Part shown: piece by piece, positions 26,845 through 37,290 of the stretch
Layout: each line of letters opens with the position of its first letter
How positions within the stretch are numbered: position 1 is the stretch's first letter
From: Azospirillaceae bacterium
GTDB lineage: Bacteria > Pseudomonadota > Alphaproteobacteria > Azospirillales > Azospirillaceae
Reading direction: 5' to 3'
Assembly (NCBI GenBank): GCA_028283825.1
Contig: JAPWJW010000003.1
Coordinates: 2,480,501 to 2,544,500, forward strand
DNA: 64,000 nt
Notes under the pieces: generated by a model
Seen by the model: only the letters and a program-made list of their open reading frames with translations
What the model was told of the DNA's origin: nothing
The model's database searches: none
Made by a program: the position numbers and the translations under genes

Positions 26845-28137
26845 ATGCAGCCTGAACGTCAGTACCAGGAAGGGTTCGTTTGGCCACGGGTGGCGCCGGC
26901 CGAGTTGATCGAGGCGGCGCGCCGTCATGAGCGCCTGATCGAGGGCCGCATCGGCGGCGCCCGGTTCGCCTTCGTGCTGCACGACCTGCGCGGCGCCATC
27001 CTCTCCTCCCTCAATCTCAGCGATGCCGACCTGACGGGCAGCCGCCTGGACCAGGCGCAGATGGTGGGCACGCGCCTGCGGGGCGCCTCGCTGTTCGCCT
27101 GCGATTTCCGCTTGGCTTGCCTGCGCCAGGCCGATTTGTCCAAGTCCGACCTGCGCGGGGTCAGCATGCGCGGCGCCGACCTGACCAAGGCCCGCATGCG
27201 CGAGGCCGACGTGCGCGAGGCGGTGCTGGCCGTCTATCGCGGCGGCAAGCCCCTGCCGGAAACCTTCGATGGCCGGGTGCCGGACCTGACATCGGCCATC
27301 GTGGTCGGCGCCGACATGGCCGACAGCCGCATGAACGGCGCCTGGACCCTGAACGCCGACTTCACCGACGCCAACCTGGCGGGCGTGGATTTGCGCGGCG
27401 CCGACTTGCGCGGCGCGGTGTTCAAGGGCGCCAACCTGCAAGGCGCCAACCTGTCGGAAAGCAAGCTGCAGGGTACCGCCTTTGCCGGGGCGCTGCTGAC
27501 CGACACCATCTTCAACGACGCGCTGCTGGAGGATGCCAACTTCCGCGGCGCCATCATGGAACCCACCCTGGCCGGCCGCCTGCGCGGCAAGGGCGCCATC
27601 CTGCCCGGTGAGGATGGGGCGGACGCGCGTCCGGTGGAGGACATCGTGGGGGATCACGCCACCTGGGTGGCCGCCGCCGGCCGGTCCGGCGCCCGCGCCG
27701 ACCTGTCGGGGCGCGACCTGTCGGACATGACCCTGTCGGGCCGCAACCTGACGGCGTCCAAGCTGGCCTTCGCCGTGGCCCGGCGCCTGGTGCTGACGGG
27801 ATCGTCCCTGGTGATGGCCGACCTGGAATGCATCGACCTGCAGGACGCGGTGATGGTGGGGGTGGATGCCCGCGGCGCCAATTTCGAACGCGCCCACCTG
27901 AACGGCGCCGATCTGCAGAAGGCCAATCTGGGCCTGCTGGAAAGTGCGGAGCAGCCGGACCGCAAATGGCCCGCCCGCCTGACCCGCGCCCGTCTGCGCG
28001 GTGCCAACCTGCGGGGCGCCAACCTGCGCGGTGCCATCCTGCGCGAGGCCGACCTGTCCGGCGCCGACCTGCGCGAGGCGCATCTGGAGGGGGTCGTGAT
28101 GGAAGGCGCGAATACCGCGCAGGTGCGGGCGCGGTAG
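26845..28137 (+). CDS. Pentapeptide-repeat protein
   Basis: After about 45 non-repetitive residues, the 430-residue protein consists of two blocks of A(D/N)LXX repeats (about 48-235 and 285-425), for example ANLQGANLSESKLQGTAF and RGANLRGANLRGAILREADL. These fold as a right-handed quadrilateral beta-helix. Some members mimic DNA and protect gyrase; most have no known role. The linker between blocks (about 236-285) is charged. No signal peptide, so cytoplasmic. A copy of the dispersed repeat described in this window begins 12 bases after the stop. Confidence 0.9.
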   Translation: MQPERQYQEGFVWPRVAPAELIEAARRHERLIEGRIGGARFAFVLHDLRGAILSSLNLSDADLTGSRLDQAQMVGTRLRGASLFACDFRLACLRQADLSKSDLRGVSMRGADLTKARMREADVREAVLAVYRGGKPLPETFDGRVPDLTSAIVVGADMADSRMNGAWTLNADFTDANLAGVDLRGADLRGAVFKGANLQGANLSESKLQGTAFAGALLTDTIFNDALLEDANFRGAIMEPTLAGRLRGKGAILPGEDGADARPVEDIVGDHATWVAAAGRSGARADLSGRDLSDMTLSGRNLTASKLAFAVARRLVLTGSSLVMADLECIDLQDAVMVGVDARGANFERAHLNGADLQKANLGLLESAEQPDRKWPARLTRARLRGANLRGANLRGAILREADLSGADLREAHLEGVVMEGANTAQVRAR

Positions 28138-28149
28138 TTTTTGGGTGTT

Positions 28150-28251
28150 CCCTCAGTCGCCGGGCGGCCACATCCGTGGCCTTGGCTTGTCCTCGATTTC
28201 CAGTCCGCCTTCGGCTCCCCAGAAATCTCCGGCGGCCGCGGTTGCGGCCTA
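28150..28251 (-). repeat. Dispersed structured repeat, copy A
   Basis: Canonical strand is minus. Invariant end CGCCCGGCGACTGAGGG lies at 28166-28150. Stems: H3 GGCCAC/GTGGCC with loop GGAT (28166-28181); H2 GATTTC/GAAATC (28195-28200 with 28222-28227); H1 GGCCGC/GCGGCC (28234-28249). The copy begins 12 bases after the pentapeptide gene stop. Confidence 0.85.
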
Positions 28252-28284
28252 CGGCATGAGAAACCTCATGCCGGCAGAAAAACA

Positions 28285-28320
28285 AAAGGCCCGGGAAGCG
28301 TCGCTGCTGCCCGGGCCTTT
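28285..28320. terminator. Strong bidirectional terminator between convergent genes
   Basis: An 11-bp perfect stem AAAGGCCCGGG (28285-28295) / CCCGGGCCTTT (28310-28320) serves the pentapeptide gene and leuB, which converge here. Confidence 0.88.
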
Positions 28321-28342
28321 CTCATTCCGTCGAGGGTATGCC

Positions 28343-29452
28343 TCAGGCGGCGAGTTTATCCAACTCACGCAGGATGCTGTCGCCCATCACGGAGGTGGAG
28401 CAGCGGGCCATGCCGGGGGACATGATGTCGGCCGTGCGCATGCCGCCCTTCAGGACGTTCTGCACCGCCCGGTCCAGCAGGTCGGCCTCTTCGCTGCGGT
28501 CGAAGGAGTAGCGCAGCGCCATGCCGAAGCTCAGCAGCGAGGCGATGGGGTTGGCGATGTCGCGGCCGGCGATGTCGGGGGCGGAACCGTGCACCGGCTC
28601 ATACAGCGCCTTGCGGCGGCCGGCGGCGTCGGTGGCGCCCAGCGAGGCGGACGGCAGCATGCCGATGGAACCGGTCAGCATGGCGGCCTGGTCCGACAGC
28701 ATGTCGCCGAACAGATTGTCGGTGACGATGACGTCGAACTGCTTGGGATTGCGCACCAGCTGCATGGAGCAGGCGTCGGCCAGCATGTGGCTCAGTTCCA
28801 CGTCGGTGTTGGCCTTCTGGTGCAGGGCGATCACCTCCTGCCGCCACAGCAGGCCGGATTCCATCACGTTGCCCTTTTCGCTGGAACAGACGCGGTTCTG
28901 GCGCTTGCGGGCCAGGTCGAAGGCCACCTGGGCGACGCGGTGGATTTCCGGGGTGGTGTAGACCTGGGTGTTCACGCCGCGACGGATGCCGTTGCCCAGG
29001 TCCTCAATGCCGCGCGGCTCACCGAAGTACACGCCGCCCGTCAGTTCGCGGACGATCATGATGTCCAGGCCGCGCACCACCTCGGGCTTCAGGGTCGAGG
29101 CGTCGACCAGGGCGTCGAACACCACGGCCGGGCGCAGGTTGGCGAACAGGTCCATTTCCTTGCGCAGGCGCAGCAGGCCGGCCTCGGGCCGCTTGTCGAA
29201 GCCGACATTGTCCCACTTCGGGCCGCCGACGGCGCCCAGCAGCACGGCGTCGGACGCCAGCGCCTGTTCCATGGTGGCGTCGGACAGGGGCACGCCGTGG
29301 GCGTCGATGGCGCAACCGCCCACCAGGCCTTCCGACACGGTGAATTCCAGGTCGCGGCGCTTGCCCATCCAGTCGATGACGCGTCGGACCTGGCGCATGA
29401 CTTCCGGCCCGATACCGTCGCCCGGCAGCATGAGAAGAGAATAAGCGGCCAT
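28343..29452 (-). CDS. leuB: 3-isopropylmalate dehydrogenase
   Basis: LeuB oxidises and decarboxylates 3-isopropylmalate in leucine synthesis. The 369-residue protein begins [19 protein letters not shown] and contains [34 protein letters not shown] and the NAD-binding [15 protein letters not shown] 29452 is the family start. It lies 212 bases downstream of leuD on the same strand; leuC is not in this window. Confidence 0.97.
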   Translation of the reverse strand: MAAYSLLMLPGDGIGPEVMRQVRRVIDWMGKRRDLEFTVSEGLVGGCAIDAHGVPLSDATMEQALASDAVLLGAVGGPKWDNVGFDKRPEAGLLRLRKEMDLFANLRPAVVFDALVDASTLKPEVVRGLDIMIVRELTGGVYFGEPRGIEDLGNGIRRGVNTQVYTTPEIHRVAQVAFDLARKRQNRVCSSEKGNVMESGLLWRQEVIALHQKANTDVELSHMLADACSMQLVRNPKQFDVIVTDNLFGDMLSDQAAMLTGSIGMLPSASLGATDAAGRRKALYEPVHGSAPDIAGRDIANPIASLLSFGMALRYSFDRSEEADLLDRAVQNVLKGGMRTADIMSPGMARCSTSVMGDSILRELDKLAA

Positions 29453-29664
29453 TGGATGAACCCTTTTCGTCGGATGGCGTGGCACGGGCCCCGTGGCCGC
29501 CGCCCGGCGCTGTCGCGGGAAGGGATGGCCGGCCGGGGCGTGCGGCGCGAACTGGCTAGGTGCCAAGTGAGTGCAAACTATCGGGGAGGGCGGTACCCTG
29601 CCAACCCCCCGTTTCGATCATCCCCTGTCGGGGGCGAAACCCCCACGGAATGGTCACGGGCGCT

Positions 29665-30279
29665 TCACCGCGCCCAGCGCCAGGGCTGGCCGGCCTGCTG
29701 CTGCGCCTCGAACGCGTCGATGCTGGAAACCTGCTGCAGGGTCAGGCCGATGTCGTCCAGGCCGTTCAGCAGGCAATGGCGGCGGAACGCCTCCACATCA
29801 AAGGCCACCGACTCGCCGTCCGGGGTGGTGATGACCTGCTTTTCCAAATCCACGGTGAAGGTGGCGTTGGCACCCTTCTCGGCCTCGGCCATCAGGCGGT
29901 TCACCACGTCCTGCGGCAGGGCGATGGGCAGGATGCCGTTCTTGAAGCAGTTGTTGAAGAAGATGTCGGCGAAGCTGGGCGCGATCACGCAGCGGATGCC
30001 ATAGTCCAGCAGGGCCCAGGGCGCATGCTCACGGGATGAGCCGCAGCCGAAATTGTCACCGGCCACCAGGATGCTGGCCTTGCGGTAGGCCGGCTTGTTC
30101 AGGACGAAGTCCGCCCGGTCGCTGCCATCGTCGTTGAACCGGAGGGAGGAGAACAGGCCGCTGCCCAGACCGGTGCGCTTGATGGTCTTCAGGTACCGCG
30201 CCGGGATGATCATGTCCGTGTCGATGTTCTGGATCGGCAGGGGGGCGGCGACGCCGGTCAGGATGGTGAACTTGTCCAT
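29665..30279 (-). CDS. leuD: 3-isopropylmalate dehydratase small subunit
   Basis: LeuD with LeuC isomerises 2- to 3-isopropylmalate. The 204-residue protein starts [20 protein letters not shown] and carries [13 protein letters not shown] and [20 protein letters not shown], the family signature. ATG 30279 is chosen on this similarity. The gap to leuB contains a GC-rich imperfect hairpin (GTTTCG/CGAAAC around 29611-29643). Confidence 0.96.
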   Translation of the reverse strand: MDKFTILTGVAAPLPIQNIDTDMIIPARYLKTIKRTGLGSGLFSSLRFNDDGSDRADFVLNKPAYRKASILVAGDNFGCGSSREHAPWALLDYGIRCVIAPSFADIFFNNCFKNGILPIALPQDVVNRLMAEAEKGANATFTVDLEKQVITTPDGESVAFDVEAFRRHCLLNGLDDIGLTLQQVSSIDAFEAQQQAGQPWRWAR

Positions 30280-30496
30280 GTGTCTCGTCCGGTGACTTCG
30301 ATTCAAGAGAAGGCTGCCCCTTTCTGCCACAAGGGCCTTGGGCGCAACAACCGTCCGCGCGGTCACGGGAACGCGCGCCAGCCCCCACCGAAACGCAAGG
30401 GAAGTACGGCGGCGGCCCATTTTCCGAACTTATATTGCGCGAAATAGGACAAGAGCGGCCCGCCGCAGGGGTGCGTTGAGGCTCCGTCGGTTGCCC

Positions 30497-30539
30497 GAAA
30501 CGGTGCGTTTCGATAAGAGGAAGCACCGTTTCCTCTTTT
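30497..30539 (+). promoter_or_regulatory. Attenuator-like leader of zapE
   Basis: Three helices exclude each other. CGAAAC (30496-30501) pairs with GTTTCG (30507-30512). GAAACGGTGC (30497-30506) pairs perfectly with GCACCGTTTC (30523-30532). AAGAGGAA (30515-30522) pairs with TTCCTCTT (30530-30537), followed by TT. The last looks like a terminator 20 bases before the zapE ATG, and the second would prevent it. Confidence 0.5.
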
Positions 30540-30558
30540 AAGAATTCCGGTTGCCGTC

Positions 30559-31683
30559 ATGACTGAAGGTCCCCTGTCCGTCTATCGCGCCCGGCGCGGC
30601 ACCGGCACCCTGAAGGCGGATCCCGCCCAGGAACTGGCGGCGGAAAAACTGCAAAGCCTGTGGCACGCGCTGAAGGACTATCGCCCGGCTTTGGGCCAGG
30701 GCGGCTGGCGCGCCCGCTTCGGCCTGACCCGGCGGCCCGACCCGGCCCCCCAGGGCCTGTACGTCTATGGCGATGTCGGCCGGGGCAAGTCCATGATCAT
30801 GGACCTGTTCTATGAGACGGCGCCGGTGCTGCGCCGCCGCCGCGTCCACTTCCACGCCTTCATGCAGGAGGTGCACCAGGCGCTGCACGGCCTGCGCCAG
30901 CGCCCGGACATGAAGAAGGGCGGCCCCGACGACTCGCTGCCCGAACTGGCCCGCCAGATCGCCGACCAGGCCTGGCTGCTGTGCTTCGACGAATTCCACG
31001 TCACCGACATCGCCGACGCCATGATCCTGGGCCGGCTGTTCACCCACCTGTTCGACCTGGGCGTGGTGGTGGTGGCGACCAGCAACTGGGCGCCCGATGA
31101 CCTCTACAAGAACGGCCTGCAGCGGGAGCTGTTCCTGCCGTTCATCGCCCTGCTGAAGGAAAAGCTGGACGTCCTGCACCTGGAAGGGGCGCGGGATTAC
31201 CGCCTGGCCCGCATCCGCGGCCGGCAGGTCTATTTCGACCCGCTGGGGCCGGCGGCCACGGCGGAACTGGAAAAGACCTTCCGCGACCTGACGGACGCGG
31301 AACCAACCGCCAGCCACCTGATCGTCCAGGGCCGCACCCTGCCGGTGCCCCGCCAGGCCAAGGGTGTGGCCTGGTTCACCTTTGATGAGCTGTGCCGCCA
31401 GCCGCTGGGGGCCGGCGATTACCTGGCCATCGCCACCCACTATCACACCGTGCTGCTGGACGGCGTGCCCATGCTGGACCCCAGCTTGCGCAACGAGGCC
31501 AAGCGCCTGATGACCTTCATCGACGCTTTGTACGAGCATAAGGTCCACCTGATCATGGCGGCGGAGGCGGCACCGGGCCAGCTGTACCCCGAGGGCGCGC
31601 ACGCCTTTGAATTCCAGCGCACCGTCAGCCGCCTGATGGAAATGCAGGCGGAGGACTATCTGGCGTCCGGCCATCTCACCTGA
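30559..31683 (+). CDS. zapE: ZapE/AFG1-family ATPase
   Basis: ZapE is a P-loop ATPase linked to cell division under stress; the AFG1 homologue acts in mitochondrial protein quality control. The 374-residue protein contains Walker [18 protein letters not shown] at about residues 72-88, Walker [19 protein letters not shown], and [20 protein letters not shown]. It precedes mdh and sucCDAB, as in many alphaproteobacteria. Its leader holds an attenuator-like set of hairpins. Confidence 0.93.
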   Translation: MTEGPLSVYRARRGTGTLKADPAQELAAEKLQSLWHALKDYRPALGQGGWRARFGLTRRPDPAPQGLYVYGDVGRGKSMIMDLFYETAPVLRRRRVHFHAFMQEVHQALHGLRQRPDMKKGGPDDSLPELARQIADQAWLLCFDEFHVTDIADAMILGRLFTHLFDLGVVVVATSNWAPDDLYKNGLQRELFLPFIALLKEKLDVLHLEGARDYRLARIRGRQVYFDPLGPAATAELEKTFRDLTDAEPTASHLIVQGRTLPVPRQAKGVAWFTFDELCRQPLGAGDYLAIATHYHTVLLDGVPMLDPSLRNEAKRLMTFIDALYEHKVHLIMAAEAAPGQLYPEGAHAFEFQRTVSRLMEMQAEDYLASGHLT

Positions 31684-31791
31684 CATTTAGCCTAACGTTT
31701 AGCCTATACCCCGCGTGGGGCACTTGAGTTCACCGTTGGCTGTCCGACATGGTAGCCTGTAGTGACGTTCGCCGCGCCCCCGGGGGAACCC

Positions 31792-33075
31792 TTGCCTTCG
31801 CCCACCTCGTCCAGCCACAGGCCCGCGATCGATTATGAAACCGCCAAGACGGTGGCCGCCGGCGGCGATGTGGACGCGCGCGTGCATCTGGCCGACAGCG
31901 CGGATACCCGGCCCGAATTGCTTTATTACCTGGCGGATGATGACGATGCCCGGGTGCGGGGGGCGGTGGTGACCAACGCCATGACCCCGGTGCGTGCCTA
32001 TGGTCGCCTGGCGCGCGACCCCAGCGACAACGTGCGCGCCCTGCTGGCGGAAAAGCTGGCCCGCCTGTTGCCCGACCTGTCGCGGCCGGAGGTGGGGGCG
32101 ATGCGCGACGTCGCCTATGCCGCGCTGGAACTGCTGGCGGCGGATCAGGTCATCCGCGTGCGCACCGCCCTGTCCAGCGCGCTGTCCGACGTGGAATGCG
32201 CCCCGCCCAAGCTGGCGGTGAAGCTGGCCCGCGACGTGGCGCGCGACGTGGCGGGGCCGGTGCTGCGCTGGTGCATGGCCCTGCCGGATGAGGAACTGCT
32301 GGACATCCTGTCCCGCCGGCCGGAGCCTTGGGTGGTGGAGGCGGTGGCCGGCCGGCGCACCGTGTCGCGCAGCGTGGGCGACGCCGTCGTGGCGGTGGGC
32401 GATCACGAATCCTGGGCTACCCTGGCCGGCAACCCCGGCGCCGACCTGTCGCCCAAGGCCCGCCGCCTGCTGACGGAAAGGGGCCATACGCCCATCGGCG
32501 GGGCGGGCGAGGGCGAGGCCGTTACCAATGCTGCCGACTCCACAGCACCCGGGACCACACCCGCCGGTCCGGCGGAGGTGACGCAGCGCCTGGCCAGCAT
32601 GCTGGAGGGCGCGCTGCGCGATGGCCTGGTGGGGCAGGCGGGCCTGGACAAGGCGGGGGTCGATGCGGTGGTGCAGGCGGCGGCGCGCCGGCTGGACTGG
32701 GCCGCCGGGTACGGCCGCAAGGAAGGGCCGGAGGACAAGGCCGCGCGGCTGGCGGCATCGGGCGGCCTGAATGAGGATGTAGTGTGCGATGCGCTCAGCT
32801 GGGGCGACCGGGAATTCGCCCAGGCCGCCGTGGCCCTGATGGCGCGGGTGCCGACGGATGTCGTGCGCCGCATCCTGTCGACCCAAAGTCCCCGCGCCGT
32901 GACGGCGCTGGCCTGGCGGGCGGGCTTCACCATGCGCGGTGCCCGTACGCTGCAGGCCCGTGGCGCCGGCATCGCCCCGCGCAAGCTGCTGAACGCCCGC
33001 CTGGGCACCGACTACCCGCTGAGCGAGGTGGAAATGCAGTGGCACCTGGAGATGTTCGACATCTTTTCCGCCTGA
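31792..33075 (+). CDS. DUF2336-family protein
   Basis: The product, about 427 residues, is mainly helical with HEAT-like repeats, for example ADTRPELLYYLADDDDARVR and LLAEKLARLLPDLSRPEV. DUF2336 proteins are common near TCA genes in alphaproteobacteria; their function is unknown. Start choice is open: TTG 31792 has GGGGGA four bases ahead; GTG 31762 is the alternative and lacks a ribosome-binding site. It lies between zapE and mdh. Confidence 0.78.
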   Translation: MPSPTSSSHRPAIDYETAKTVAAGGDVDARVHLADSADTRPELLYYLADDDDARVRGAVVTNAMTPVRAYGRLARDPSDNVRALLAEKLARLLPDLSRPEVGAMRDVAYAALELLAADQVIRVRTALSSALSDVECAPPKLAVKLARDVARDVAGPVLRWCMALPDEELLDILSRRPEPWVVEAVAGRRTVSRSVGDAVVAVGDHESWATLAGNPGADLSPKARRLLTERGHTPIGGAGEGEAVTNAADSTAPGTTPAGPAEVTQRLASMLEGALRDGLVGQAGLDKAGVDAVVQAAARRLDWAAGYGRKEGPEDKAARLAASGGLNEDVVCDALSWGDREFAQAAVALMARVPTDVVRRILSTQSPRAVTALAWRAGFTMRGARTLQARGAGIAPRKLLNARLGTDYPLSEVEMQWHLEMFDIFSA

Positions 33076-34492
<1,417 letters not shown>

Positions 34493-34520
34493 TCGATCGC
34501 TTTCCGGCTCAACCGGAGGT

Positions 34521-34552
34521 ATGGCCCCGCCCGCCCGTCGGCGCGGGGCCAT
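34521..34552 (+). terminator. Hairpin after mdh
   Basis: A 10-bp stem ATGGCCCCGC (34521-34530) / GCGGGGCCAT (34543-34552) lies 28 bases after the mdh stop, followed by only TTGT. It may partly terminate or stabilise the mdh mRNA ahead of sucC. Confidence 0.5.
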
Positions 34553-34720
34553 TGTCCGCCTGGGGCCGGGAAGTGGGTGTGCGCCGCACACCTCCTGTCA
34601 CTTTACGCGGTTGATCGGTCCGGCATTGCTCACTACAGTGCCCGCGGCGCGGGGTTGGCCCCGCGATCGGCCGCGATCTTTCCGAGGCCGTTTCCCAACC
34701 GGAAGCGGGCGATCCCCCGA

Positions 34721-35917
34721 ATGAATATTCATGAATACCAGGCCAAGGGCCTGCTGAAGAAATACGGCGTTGCGGTACCCCGCGGCGGCGTTGCCTACAC
34801 CCCTGAAGAGGCCGCGAAGGTGGCCGGCGACCTGGGCGGCCCCGTGTGGGTCGTGAAGTCCCAGATCCACGCCGGTGGCCGTGGCGCCGGGCGCTTCAAG
34901 GACAATCCGGAAGGCAAGGGCGGCGTCCGCGTCGTGAAGTCCGTCGATGACGTGACGTCCAACGCCAAGGAAATGCTGGGCCACGTGCTGGTGACCAAGC
35001 AGACCGGTCCGGAAGGCAAGGAGGTCAAGCGCCTCTATGTCGAGGAAGGCTGCGACATCAAGCGCGAGCTGTACCTGTCCCTGCTGCTGGACCGCGCCTC
35101 TTCCCGCGTCACCGTGATGGCCTCGACCGAGGGCGGCATGGAGATCGAGGAAGTGGCCCACAGCCACCCCGAGAAGATCGTCAAGGTCGCCATCGATCCG
35201 GTCAGCGGCCTGCAGGGCTTCCACGCCCGCCAGATCGCCTTCGGCCTGAAGCTGGAAGGCAAGCAGGTCAACGCCGCGGTGAAGTTCCTGACCGCCATGT
35301 ACAAGGCGTTCGTGGATCTGGACGCCTCGCAGGTCGAGATCAACCCGCTGGTCGTGACCGGTGCGGGTGACATCATCGCCCTCGACGCCAAGATGAACTT
35401 CGACGACAACGCCCTCTACCGTCACAAGGACATCGAAGAGCTCCGTGACGAGAGCGAGGAAGAGGCGTCGGAGACCGAGGCCACGAAGCACGGCCTGAAC
35501 TATGTGAAGCTGGATGGCAACATCGGCTGCATGGTCAACGGTGCCGGCCTGGCGATGGCCACCATGGACATCATCAAGTTGTACGGCGGCGAACCGGCTA
35601 ACTTCCTGGATGTCGGCGGCGGCGCCACCCGTGAACGCGTCACCACCGCGTTCAAGCTCATCCTGTCCGACCCGAATGTCGAAGGCATCCTGGTCAACAT
35701 CTTCGGCGGCATCATGCGCTGCGACGTCATCGCCGAAGGCGTGGTGGCGGCGGCCCGTGAGGTCAGCCTGCACGTCCCGCTGGTCGTCCGGCTGGAAGGC
35801 ACGAACGTCGAGCTGGGCAAGAAGATCCTGGCCGAGTCCGGCCTGCCCATCCTGTCCGCCGACAATCTGGCCGACGCTGCTGAAAAGATCGTCAAGGCCG
35901 TGAAGGAGGCCGCGTAA
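34721..35917 (+). CDS. sucC: Succinyl-CoA synthetase beta subunit (ADP/GDP-forming)
   Basis: The 398-residue protein starts [20 protein letters not shown] and has the ATP-grasp domain with [22 protein letters not shown], and the CoA-ligase part [14 protein letters not shown]-like segment ([16 protein letters not shown]) and [16 protein letters not shown] 34721 is the family start. It is followed by sucD after two bases, so the two are made together. Confidence 0.97.
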   Translation: MNIHEYQAKGLLKKYGVAVPRGGVAYTPEEAAKVAGDLGGPVWVVKSQIHAGGRGAGRFKDNPEGKGGVRVVKSVDDVTSNAKEMLGHVLVTKQTGPEGKEVKRLYVEEGCDIKRELYLSLLLDRASSRVTVMASTEGGMEIEEVAHSHPEKIVKVAIDPVSGLQGFHARQIAFGLKLEGKQVNAAVKFLTAMYKAFVDLDASQVEINPLVVTGAGDIIALDAKMNFDDNALYRHKDIEELRDESEEEASETEATKHGLNYVKLDGNIGCMVNGAGLAMATMDIIKLYGGEPANFLDVGGGATRERVTTAFKLILSDPNVEGILVNIFGGIMRCDVIAEGVVAAAREVSLHVPLVVRLEGTNVELGKKILAESGLPILSADNLADAAEKIVKAVKEAA

Positions 35918-35919
35918 TC

Positions 35920-36795
35920 ATGGCCGTGTTGGTTGACAAGAACACCAAGGTGATCTGCCAGGGCTTTACCGGCGCGCAGGGCACCTTCCATTCCGAACAG
36001 GCCATCGCCTACGGCACCAAGATGGTCGGCGGCGTGACGCCCGGCAAGGGCGGCACCACCCACCTCGACCTGCCGGTGTTCGACACCGTGGCCGAGGCCG
36101 TGCACACGACCGGCGCCAACGCCTCGGTCATCTACGTGCCGCCGCCCTTCGCGGCCGACGCCATCCTGGAAGCCATCGACGCGGAAATCCCGCTGGTGGT
36201 CTGCATCACCGAAGGCATCCCGGTGCTGGACATGGTGACGGTGAAGCGCGCCCTGGTGGGTTCCAAGACCCGCCTGATCGGGCCGAACTGCCCCGGCGTC
36301 ATCACCCCGGATGAGTGCAAGATCGGCATCATGCCGGGCCACATCCACAAGCGTGGCAAGATCGGTATCGTCAGCCGTTCCGGCACCCTGACCTATGAGG
36401 CCGTGGCGCAGACCACCGCGGCCGGCCTGGGTCAGACCACCTGCATCGGCATCGGCGGCGACCCGGTCAACGGCACCAACTTCGTGGACAGCCTTCAGCT
36501 GTTCCTCGATGACCCGGAGACCGAGGGCATCATCATGATCGGTGAAATCGGCGGTTCGGCGGAAGTCGATGGCGCCGAGTTCATCCGCGACAGCAAGACG
36601 AAGAAGCCGGTCGTCGGTTTCATCGCCGGCCGCACGGCCCCTCCGGGCCGCCGCATGGGCCACGCTGGCGCCGTGATCTCCGGCGGCAACGACACCGCCG
36701 ACTTCAAGGTGGAGGCGCTGCGCGCCGCCGGCATCCATGTCGCCGACAGCCCGGCCAGCCTGGGCTCCACCATGCTGAAGGCCTTCAAGGGCTGA
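35920..36795 (+). CDS. sucD: Succinyl-CoA synthetase alpha subunit
   Basis: The 291-residue protein contains [17 protein letters not shown] (CoA binding), [31 protein letters not shown] and the phosphohistidine region [10 protein letters not shown] near residue 248. It completes the succinate-CoA ligase with SucC. A terminator hairpin follows. Confidence 0.97.
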   Translation: MAVLVDKNTKVICQGFTGAQGTFHSEQAIAYGTKMVGGVTPGKGGTTHLDLPVFDTVAEAVHTTGANASVIYVPPPFAADAILEAIDAEIPLVVCITEGIPVLDMVTVKRALVGSKTRLIGPNCPGVITPDECKIGIMPGHIHKRGKIGIVSRSGTLTYEAVAQTTAAGLGQTTCIGIGGDPVNGTNFVDSLQLFLDDPETEGIIMIGEIGGSAEVDGAEFIRDSKTKKPVVGFIAGRTAPPGRRMGHAGAVISGGNDTADFKVEALRAAGIHVADSPASLGSTMLKAFKG

Positions 36796-37290
36796 GGCGT
36801 GGCGGCGGGGATGTTTCCCTGAGTGTTTGAAAGCGGCGGTTCCCGGCGACGGGGGCCGCCGTTTTCTTTTGGGGCAGGTCTCAACGCCCCGATATCGACC
36901 TCCCATCCGGCGCGATATGGCTGCGTCGTTTTTCCATGGCTGGCATGTCAGGCTTGCCCCCGCTTTGTCGCTTGACCCGCCGGGACGCTGGTGCCACCTC
37001 ACTATTGACGCCCAGTACCACATTTTTTGATGCCGGGCGCCGGCGTCCGTGATGATCGCCATGCGAGAGACCGCGCAACATTAAGTTCACTTCGGCAACG
37101 GCAGTGCCGGATTCGTTGCGTAAACTGGGCCTTTCCCATGCGTGGTAGGCGTTTTCCTGGCAACGGCCCCCGCGCCGTCGCATATTGAAGGCGCTGGTAT
37201 CATGGCGTAAAAGAACGCGAATTTCGGTCCATCGGGACGCCCCACTTGAATGCGGGCGCCCTATCCCTCCCAGATCAAGCGCAGAGCGCC
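36796..37290. other. Intergenic region between sucD and sucA
   Basis: 495 bases without a gene. It starts with the sucD terminator (36834-36861). The rest is less GC-rich than the genes around it and should hold the sucA promoter. A TTGACG at 37005-37010 has no convincing -10. I see no repeat copy here. Confidence 0.4.
36834..36861 (+). terminator. Terminator of sucCD
   Basis: Stem CGGCGG (36834-36839) / CCGCCG (36856-36861), extended inside by TCCC/GGGG pairing, followed by TTTTCTTTT. Confidence 0.85.

Noticed and set aside
37005-37033. TTGACG as the sucA promoter
   Set aside because: The hexamer 17 bases downstream (TGATGC) is a poor -10, and the leader would be about 250 bases; left as unresolved.
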